A DNA stretch of 23,395 bases. Source: an uncultured Actinoplanes sp. (lineage in GTDB: Bacteria > Actinomycetota > Actinomycetes > Mycobacteriales > Micromonosporaceae). The notes beneath the pieces were generated by a model that was given only the letters and a program-made list of their open reading frames with translations, searched no databases and was not told the origin of the DNA. The position numbers were made by a program, and so were the translations under genes. The stretch is from NCBI RefSeq assembly GCF_934643405.1, contig NZ_CAKUCL010000098.1:1-23395 (forward strand), in the 5' to 3' direction. Of this stretch, positions 8,544 through 14,472 are shown in pieces. Numbering within the stretch: position 1 is the stretch's first letter; every line of letters starts with the position of its first letter.

Positions 8544-8915
8544 ATGACTGCCTTCTTCGCGCAGTGCACGTTCGACGTCCACGACCTCACCGCCATGTCC
8601 GAGTTCTGGTCCGCGGCGCTCGGCTACGAGGTGGCACCGGTCGACGAGAAGAGCGTCCGGTTGCGACCGCCGCTCGGCACCGAACCGAGCAAGCTCACGG
8701 TCCTGCTGCAGGTCGCCGACACGCCGCACCGGCACAAGAACCGGGTGCACATGGACCTCGGCGCCGAGGACGTCGACGCCGAAGTGGAGCGCCTGATCGG
8801 TCTGGGTGCCCGGCACGCCGACGTGGGGCAGGGCGGTGGCAATCCCTTCGTCGTCCTGATGGACCCCGAGGACAACGAGTTCTGTGTCCTGAACGGCGAT
8901 CCCCGCAGGGATTGA
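8544..8915 (+). CDS. VOC-superfamily glyoxalase-like protein
   Basis: The 123-residue product is one VOC (glyoxalase/bleomycin resistance/dioxygenase) unit. The N-terminal beta-alpha module includes FDVHDLTAMSEFWSAALGYEV. The second half has RVHMDLGAEDVDAEVERLIGLGA and ends in VVLMDPEDNEFCVLNG, the usual closing strand. This pattern matches the actinobacterial glyoxalase-like group often annotated as VOC family protein. The His in VHMDL and the Glu in DNEFCVL are at positions where VOC enzymes place metal ligands, but the metal and substrate are unknown. GGAGG lies 5 nt upstream of the ATG. Its stop is 4 bp from the stop of the convergent PPOX gene. Confidence 0.9.
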   Translation: MTAFFAQCTFDVHDLTAMSEFWSAALGYEVAPVDEKSVRLRPPLGTEPSKLTVLLQVADTPHRHKNRVHMDLGAEDVDAEVERLIGLGARHADVGQGGGNPFVVLMDPEDNEFCVLNGDPRRD

Positions 8916-8919
8916 CGCC

Positions 8920-9372
8920 CTACCGCGGTGCGGGGGCGGCGCGAAGCTTGCGATGGTCCCAGGACACCGTACGGTCCACGTCGAACCGCAACCCGATCTG
9001 CTTGTTCACCGCAGCGAGCACGCCCGAGCGCACCGACGCGGCCTCCCCGGGGGCGAGACCCTCGTATTTGATCCGGAGGCCGATCACCACGTCGGCGATC
9101 CACTCGGGATCGTCGACCAGGGTGATCCGGCCGGTCAGCTGCACGCCGCGCAGCTCGTCGTAGCGGTTGCCGTCGGCGATCAGGCCGGAGACCCGCGGAT
9201 CCCGGCGGAGGTTGACCACCTTCTGCGACGCGGCGTACGTCCGCATCCTGATCTCGCCGTCCGGTGTGACGAACCACATCGGCACCGGGTCGGGAACCCC
9301 GTCCGAGCCCGTGGTCACCAGGACGAGCGTGTCCGCAGCCGCCACATAGGCGGTGATCTCGGTCGGCGTCAT
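8920..9372 (-). CDS. PPOX-fold (pyridoxamine 5'-phosphate oxidase-like) protein, probably flavin or F420 dependent
   Basis: From the ATG at 9372 the protein has 150 residues, close to the size of the Rv1155-like PPOX class of mycobacterial F420/FMN proteins. The split-barrel pattern is visible: LVLVTTGSDGVPDPVPMWFVTPDGEIRM, with residues in strand order. Next comes ASQKVVNLRRDPRVSGLIADG (the typical K-x2-N-L-x2-DPR cofactor-binding segment), then QLTGRITLVDD. By family such proteins use FMN or F420 to reduce or oxidise small molecules; the substrate cannot be told. No start has a strong ribosome site; an in-frame ATG at 9402 would add ten residues. The gene is divergent from the CoA transferase, with 128 bp between. 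Confidence 0.85.
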   Translation of the reverse strand: MTPTEITAYVAAADTLVLVTTGSDGVPDPVPMWFVTPDGEIRMRTYAASQKVVNLRRDPRVSGLIADGNRYDELRGVQLTGRITLVDDPEWIADVVIGLRIKYEGLAPGEAASVRSGVLAAVNKQIGLRFDVDRTVSWDHRKLRAAPAPR

Positions 9373-9490
9373 CGCGATCTGTGCACGTCGGCTCCCCACC
9401 ATGGGGACGCTACCGAAGACCGCAGGGTGCCGCCCTCCGTCATGCCGATCGGCGGCGCATTGGCGAGAATCGAAGTGCCGACGACCCAGC

Positions 9491-9495
9491 GGAGG
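9491..9495 (+). promoter_or_regulatory. Shine-Dalgarno site fixing the CoA transferase start
   Basis: GGAGG sits 5 nt before the GTG at 9501. The frame is open upstream to 9381, but nothing there resembles a CoA transferase N-terminus. Confidence 0.7.
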
Positions 9496-9500
9496 CGCAC

Positions 9501-11969
9501 GTGGCACTTCTCGATTCCTATCGGGTGCTGGACCTGACGGACGAGCAGGGATTGATGACCGGGCGGTTGCTGGCCGACTTCGGCGCCGACGTGGTCCAGG
9601 TGGAACCGCCGGAGGGTTCAGCGGCGCGAAGCTGCCCGCCGGTGGCCGTCGTCGGCGGCCGGCAGCGTTCGATGTACTGGTCCGCCTATGCGGCCAACAA
9701 GCGCGGGGTCGCGGTGGACCTGACGTCGCGTGGCGGCCGCGCCGATCTGCTGGACCTGGTCGCCGCGGCGGATTTCTTCGTCACCTCCTACCCGGCGTCG
9801 GATCTGGCGCGGTGGGGCCTGCGATGGGAACAGCTGCGCACCCGCCACCCGGGTCTGGTCTATGTGCGCATCACCCCGTTCGGCAGCACCGGCCCCAAGC
9901 AGGGCTATGCCGCCAGCGACCTGGTCGTCTGGGCCGCCGGCGGCCCCCTCGACCCGCACCGCGACGACGACCGCCCACCGGTGCGGATCAGCTCGCAGCA
10001 GGCGTTCCTGCATGCGGCCGCGGATGCCGCGGCCGGCGCCCTGATCGCTCACCTGGCCCGGTGCCGCACGGGCCGCGGCCAGCTCGTCGATGTCTCCGCA
10101 CAGACCTCCGTGGCCATGGCCAGCCTCGCCCGCGTGCTGGCCGACGGGGTGGGTGACCCGGATCCGGACCAGGACTACGACCGCAAACCCGTGGATCAGA
10201 GCGGCAGCGGTGCGGCTACTCCCCCGCGGGAGAAGAAGTGGCAGTGCCGGGACGGTTTCATCGAGCTGCACATCGGCATGGGGCCGGGAGCCGGCGCGTT
10301 CACCAACAATCTGGTGGCCTGGATGCGCGCCGAGCATCACCTGGACGACGATCTGGCGGCGGCCGACTGGCGCGTCATGCCCCGGCTCGTCGCCGAGGGC
10401 AGCTTCACGCCGCGGCAGATGGAGCGGTTCCGTCGGGCGGTGGCCGACTTCTTCCGGAACAAGACCAAGGCCGAGGCGAACGCCGCGGCGATCGAGCACC
10501 GTGTCCTGTGCACCGCGATCGCCGACGTGGCAGACGTGGCCGGCAGCGCCCAGCTGGAGCACCGCGGTGTCTGGGTCACCGTCGGCAGCGGCGATCGGGA
10601 ACAGACGATTCCTGGCCCGGCGGCGCGGATCAGCGTTGCCGCCTACGCTTTCGACCGGCCGGCGCCCGAGTGCGGCGAGCATACGGCCGAGGTACGCCGG
10701 GAGTGGCTGGACGGGCCCGAGCCGGCACGGTCCTGGCGTCCCGGCCGCACCGGGCACGCCGGCGAAACGGCACTGCACGACCTCAAGGTCCTCGATCTGA
10801 GCTGGCTGGTTGCCGGCCCGACGATCGGGCGCACGCTGGCGGACTTCGGTGCCACGGTGGTCCGGGTCGAATCCCGGACGAGGCTGGACTCCACCCGGGT
10901 CATGCACCCCTTTCACGGCGGCATCGCCGGCGTCGAGAACTCGGCCCTGTACGGCAATTGCAACGCCGGCAAACTCGGGGTGGCCCTCGACCTGAGCCGT
11001 ACGGACGCCCGGGAGGTCGCCCTCGACCTGGCACGCTGGGCCGATGTCGTGATCGAGTCGTTCTCGCCCGGGGTGGTCGCCCGCTGGGGGCTCGACTACC
11101 CGGCGCTCAGCGCGGGACGACCGGACCTGATCATGCTCAGCGCCTCGATGTGCGGGCAGAGCGGGCCGATGTCGCGGATGGCCGGGTACGGCAACATGGG
11201 CAGTTCGCTGAGCGGCATCCAGGCGCTGGGCGGCTGGCCGGACCGGCCTCCCCTGGGCACCTTCGGCCCGTACACCGATTACCTCACGCCCCGATATGCG
11301 CTGGTGGCGCTCCTGAGTGCCCTCGACCACCGCCGGCGCACCGGACAGGGGTGCTACCTCGACGTGGCCCACCTCGACACCGGCGCCTACTTCCTGGCGC
11401 CGGAGCTGGCCGATCACCTCACGACGGGGACCGTTGCGGGCAGGCACGGCAATCGCGACCTGCGGCACGCGCCGCATGGCGTCTACCCCTGCCGCGACGG
11501 CCGCTTCGTCGCGATCGCGGTGTGCGACGACGACCAATGGTGCCGCCTGGCCACCCTGATCGGTGGCCGGCAGCTGGCCGCGGACCGGCGGTTCACCACC
11601 GCCCCCCAGCGCCGGGCCTTGGCCGGCGACCTGGACGAGATGGTTGCCCGATGGACGCGGGACCGCAACGCCGAGCACACCGAACAATTGCTGCAACGGC
11701 ATGGCGTCGCCGCCCACGTGTCGGCATCGGCGTCGACCTTCCTCACCGATCCGCAGATCAGGCATCGGCGGCACCTGGTGTCGCTGCCACACCCGGTCCA
11801 CGGCAGCACCCTCGTGGAGAACTCCCGATTTCAGCTGTCCGGCACGCCGGGACGGGTCCGCCGCGCGGCGCCCCTTCTCGGGCAGGACACCGCCCGCGTG
11901 CTCACGGACCTCCTCGGCTATCCGGTCACGCGGGTCGACGAGCTAGACGCCGCTGGAGCATTCGGATGA
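9501..11969 (+). CDS. Two-domain CaiB/BaiF (family III) CoA transferase
   Basis: The 822-residue protein is a fusion of two family III CoA-transferase units of about 400 residues each. Unit 1 starts with YRVLDLTDEQG and has LLADFGADVVQVEPP. Unit 2 starts near residue 424 with LKVLDLSWLVAGP and has TLADFGATVVRVES. These enzymes move CoA between acids through an Asp-linked acyl intermediate. In unit 2 the catalytic region reads LDVAHLDTGAY, with Asp626 at the expected place. In unit 1 the same region reads VDVSAQTSVAM, with Thr202 where the Asp should be, so unit 1 is probably not catalytic. The gene stands alone on its strand and its 3' end overlaps the convergent pyruvyl transferase-like gene by 27 bp. 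Whether it belongs to the phosphonate block is unclear; I lean to no. Confidence 0.92.
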   Translation: MALLDSYRVLDLTDEQGLMTGRLLADFGADVVQVEPPEGSAARSCPPVAVVGGRQRSMYWSAYAANKRGVAVDLTSRGGRADLLDLVAAADFFVTSYPASDLARWGLRWEQLRTRHPGLVYVRITPFGSTGPKQGYAASDLVVWAAGGPLDPHRDDDRPPVRISSQQAFLHAAADAAAGALIAHLARCRTGRGQLVDVSAQTSVAMASLARVLADGVGDPDPDQDYDRKPVDQSGSGAATPPREKKWQCRDGFIELHIGMGPGAGAFTNNLVAWMRAEHHLDDDLAAADWRVMPRLVAEGSFTPRQMERFRRAVADFFRNKTKAEANAAAIEHRVLCTAIADVADVAGSAQLEHRGVWVTVGSGDREQTIPGPAARISVAAYAFDRPAPECGEHTAEVRREWLDGPEPARSWRPGRTGHAGETALHDLKVLDLSWLVAGPTIGRTLADFGATVVRVESRTRLDSTRVMHPFHGGIAGVENSALYGNCNAGKLGVALDLSRTDAREVALDLARWADVVIESFSPGVVARWGLDYPALSAGRPDLIMLSASMCGQSGPMSRMAGYGNMGSSLSGIQALGGWPDRPPLGTFGPYTDYLTPRYALVALLSALDHRRRTGQGCYLDVAHLDTGAYFLAPELADHLTTGTVAGRHGNRDLRHAPHGVYPCRDGRFVAIAVCDDDQWCRLATLIGGRQLAADRRFTTAPQRRALAGDLDEMVARWTRDRNAEHTEQLLQRHGVAAHVSASASTFLTDPQIRHRRHLVSLPHPVHGSTLVENSRFQLSGTPGRVRRAAPLLGQDTARVLTDLLGYPVTRVDELDAAGAFG

Positions 11970-12929
11970 CGCGGCGGAGACGGGGACCGGCCGGTGCGGA
12001 TCCGGGTGGCCGTCGAGCAGGCCCAGCCCGACGGCGAGGTTCAGCACCTCGGTGGAGTACGAGAAGGTCGCCGCACGGGCCTCGGCCAGAGCGCCGACAC
12101 TGGGCTTCGCCCGGGCGACCGCCTCCGGCCAGTCGGCGGCGGTGGCCACCTCGATCGGCCAGGGGAGGTGGTCGAATCGCGTGTTGTTCGGCTCGTACGC
12201 CACCGCTCCACGGCCGAGCAGCAGCGCCCAGTACAGCACGTGATACGAATTGCTCACCACGACCGGTGCCGCGGCGATCATCCGGAGGACGGCCATCAGG
12301 TCCTCGGTGTTGTTGGTGGCGCGAACCACGCGCAGCCCCTCCGCCCGCCCCGCGGACCAGTCGATGGGCTGCTCGTAGTGGTTGATCAGGGCCACGTCGT
12401 GCGTCGGCGCCTGTTCGGCCAGCCCGTCGAGCGCCGGGCTCAAGCAGCTGGCGCAGGGCACCCACGGCATGCCGGCGGCATGATCCCGGACGCCCACCAG
12501 CCGGGCGGCGCTGAAGTAGTCCGGCCACAGTGGGGTCCGCCCGTCCATCAGCAGACGGTTGCGCCAGCCTGTGGTGGCGTCGCGCCCGACGCCGTGCAGC
12601 ACGTTGTGCCCGATGCCCCAGAACACCACCGCGGCCGGCAGCTGGGGAAAGATCGACTCGACAGCCGACTCGAACGGGCCGGGGCCCACCAGTCCACCGC
12701 CGCCCACGATCACCAGCTTGCCCTGCAGCGGCGACCGGTGGCCGACCTCGCCGAGGGCGCGGGCCTCCGGCAACGTGATCATGGCACCGTGGTCTCGTAC
12801 CCAGCGCACATGCCGCCCGACCGCGGACCAATGGTCCCCGACGTTCCTCATCCGGTTGGACGCGCACACGTTGACCACCGGCACGTCCGCCACCACGTCG
12901 ATCACCTCGCTGAGCGCACGCGGCTGCAC
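11943..12929 (-). CDS. Polysaccharide pyruvyl transferase family protein
   Basis: The 328-residue product matches the family of enzymes that add pyruvate ketals from PEP onto sugars. An N-terminal NVGDHWS segment (about residues 29-35) is followed by the glycine-rich LVIVGGGGLVG (72-82) and VVFWGIGHNV (101-110). The late VSNSYHVLYWALLLGRGAVAY (225-245) is the usual S-x-x-H helix that reads the donor phosphate in this GT-B-like fold. The GTG at 12929 follows AGGAG by 6 nt; the frame is open far upstream, but that part is a shadow of the dioxygenase gene. It is the last gene of the phosphonate block, 104 bp after the dioxygenase. The true acceptor is unknown: a glycan carrying the phosphonate or a small molecule are both possible. 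Confidence 0.85.
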   Translation of the reverse strand: MQPRALSEVIDVVADVPVVNVCASNRMRNVGDHWSAVGRHVRWVRDHGAMITLPEARALGEVGHRSPLQGKLVIVGGGGLVGPGPFESAVESIFPQLPAAVVFWGIGHNVLHGVGRDATTGWRNRLLMDGRTPLWPDYFSAARLVGVRDHAAGMPWVPCASCLSPALDGLAEQAPTHDVALINHYEQPIDWSAGRAEGLRVVRATNNTEDLMAVLRMIAAAPVVVSNSYHVLYWALLLGRGAVAYEPNNTRFDHLPWPIEVATAADWPEAVARAKPSVGALAEARAATFSYSTEVLNLAVGLGLLDGHPDPHRPVPVSAASSECSSGV

Positions 12930-12935
12930 CTTTCT

Positions 12936-12940
12936 CTCCT
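12936..12940 (-). promoter_or_regulatory. Shine-Dalgarno site fixing the pyruvyl transferase-like start
   Basis: On the minus strand AGGAG is followed by 6 nt and the GTG at 12929. It rejects the much longer open frame that runs into the dioxygenase gene. Confidence 0.65.
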
Positions 12941-13033
12941 TTCTCGGTGCGGGACGCACCGCGACCGTGTCTGTGCCGGGAGGGTGGCGGGCACGGGCCG
13001 CGACGACGGCCCCTGCCCGCGTCGTCTGCTTGG

Positions 13034-13909
13034 TCAGTCGCGCTTGATCCAGGTCCGGAGCATCAGGCGCTTGTCGGGGGAGTCCGGGTCGTCCTCGAAC
13101 GGGGTGCGGCCGTGCAACAGGGTGCGGTTGTTGATGAAGATCATTTGTCCGGGCCGCAGCCGGACGTGGTCCTGCAGGCTCTCGTCGTCGAGCAACGCGT
13201 CGAGGGCGTCGAGAGCCCGCACCTGCTCGGCGGTCAGCGGGGGGACGTGCGGATGACGATGGCCGATCTCGATGTACTGGCGCAGGTAGCAGACGCGGGT
13301 GCGGCCGTCCTCCTTGCCGAGCACCGGGCGCACCACCGTCGGGTCCGCCACGTCGGCCTCTCGCCGGTCGAAATGGAAGTCCTCGCTCAGCTGTGCCACC
13401 GCCCAGTCCGGCAGTCGTTCGGTGAGGGTGGCCGCGTGCACCAGGCACAGGGCACCACCGGTCCGTGCCTGGTGCACGCAGAAGAGCGTGAAGCAGTCCG
13501 GCACGGGTGGAGGGTGATGCGGCCCGTCGGTGTGCAGGTTCCCGCCGTCGCGGGAGTCGGAGTAGCGTCCGGTGGCGCCCTCACCGAGGCGCACCCCACG
13601 GTCGACCACTTCGCGCAGCAGGGTGCCCTTGGCGTCCTGCGGCAGCAGCGTGCCGACCGTCTCGCTCAGGCGCAGCGTCACGGCGGCGGCCTGTTCCCGG
13701 TTGAGGTGCTCCATCCCGGAGACCAGGAAGATGCCGAGTTCGCCGTCGAGCTGGGTGTCGACGAGTTCGTGCAGTCTCTCGCGGACCTCGGCGAGGAGCG
13801 GCCCGGTCCCGGTGCGAGCGTCGTTCGCCGCCAGGACGGCCTCCTGAGCTGGTTTCGGAATGTCGTAGGTGGCTGTTCGGAGATTCGCGGCATCGAGGAC
13901 GCCGGTCAT
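13034..13909 (-). CDS. TauD/TfdA-type Fe(II)/2-oxoglutarate dioxygenase
   Basis: The 291-residue protein carries the iron-binding facial triad. The H-x-D pair is His126/Asp128 in NLHTDGPHHPPP, and the distal His266 is in NNRTLLHGRTPF. Arg285, in RLMLRTWI, is placed to bind 2-oxoglutarate. Length and order fit the TauD/TfdA family. Enzymes of this group oxidise phosphonates or their conjugates in several known pathways, and other members hydroxylate amino acids. Here it probably tailors the phosphonate or its partner (inference). The gene begins 2 bp after the kinase stop, with only a weak ribosome site, so it is likely translated by coupling. Confidence 0.92.
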   Translation of the reverse strand: MTGVLDAANLRTATYDIPKPAQEAVLAANDARTGTGPLLAEVRERLHELVDTQLDGELGIFLVSGMEHLNREQAAAVTLRLSETVGTLLPQDAKGTLLREVVDRGVRLGEGATGRYSDSRDGGNLHTDGPHHPPPVPDCFTLFCVHQARTGGALCLVHAATLTERLPDWAVAQLSEDFHFDRREADVADPTVVRPVLGKEDGRTRVCYLRQYIEIGHRHPHVPPLTAEQVRALDALDALLDDESLQDHVRLRPGQMIFINNRTLLHGRTPFEDDPDSPDKRLMLRTWIKRD

Positions 13910-13911
13910 GG

Positions 13912-14472
13912 TCACCACACACCTTTCGTCGTACCGAATCGGATGATTGTTTCTGCCACGTCGCCGGGCAGTGTCTCGCCGAAGTTGCGCACCGCCAGGT
14001 CCGGGTGCAGCGGGAATTCCGCCGGGACGTGGACGCCCACCATCTGTTGTCCGTCCGAGGCGTAGAGGCCCTTGGTGTCGCGTGCGCGCAGTTCGTCGAC
14101 GGGCACGTCCAGGAAGACCTCCAGGTAGTTGTCGATGTTGGCTCGGTTCCACGCCTGGACGTCGTGGAAGAGGGCGATCGTCGAGCAGATGACGATCTGT
14201 CCCTGCCCGGCGAGCAGCCGGCACAGCCGCGCGTATACGAACGCGAGGTTGTGGCGGCCCTGGTGGTCGAACGTCCCGGCGATGCCCAGCGCGGCACGCA
14301 ACTGGTCGCCGTCCAGCAGTACCGGCCGGACCCCTCGCCGATGCAGGCGGTCGACCAGCTCGGCCGCCACCGTGGATTTGCCGGCGCCGGACATCCCGGT
14401 GATCCAGACGAGGGCCCCGGACGTCAGCGACACCCGGCCTCTGTCGACCTCATCGTGAGTTGACGCGGTCAC
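13912..14472 (-). CDS. CysC-like kinase, possibly a cytidylyl-phosphonate 3'-kinase
   Basis: The 186-residue P-loop kinase resembles adenylylsulfate kinase. Walker A is GMSGAGKST (26-34), followed by LLDGDQLR (52-59), a helix with R73/N75, and RDTKGLY (131-137, matching the RDPKGLY of CysC). The Ile-Ser-Pro element that carries the CysC phosphoserine and shapes the APS site reads Ile-Ala-Leu (99-101). It leads into FHDVQAWNR (102-110). From memory this pattern resembles the cytidine diphosphoramidate kinase Cj1415 of Campylobacter jejuni, which phosphorylates a cytidine nucleotide, more than true APS kinases. With a cytidylyltransferase nearby, a CMP-phosphonate is a plausible substrate; APS remains the alternative. 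The GTG start at 14472 follows AAGGAGGAG by 8 nt, and the gene overlaps the MFS end by 23 bp. Confidence 0.85.
   Translation of the reverse strand: MTASTHDEVDRGRVSLTSGALVWITGMSGAGKSTVAAELVDRLHRRGVRPVLLDGDQLRAALGIAGTFDHQGRHNLAFVYARLCRLLAGQGQIVICSTIALFHDVQAWNRANIDNYLEVFLDVPVDELRARDTKGLYASDGQQMVGVHVPAEFPLHPDLAVRNFGETLPGDVAETIIRFGTTKGVW

Noticed and set aside
9618..11801. A 727-codon open frame on the minus strand across the CoA transferase gene
   Set aside because: It is antisense to a gene with clear family motifs and has low-complexity composition; it is a codon-bias shadow.
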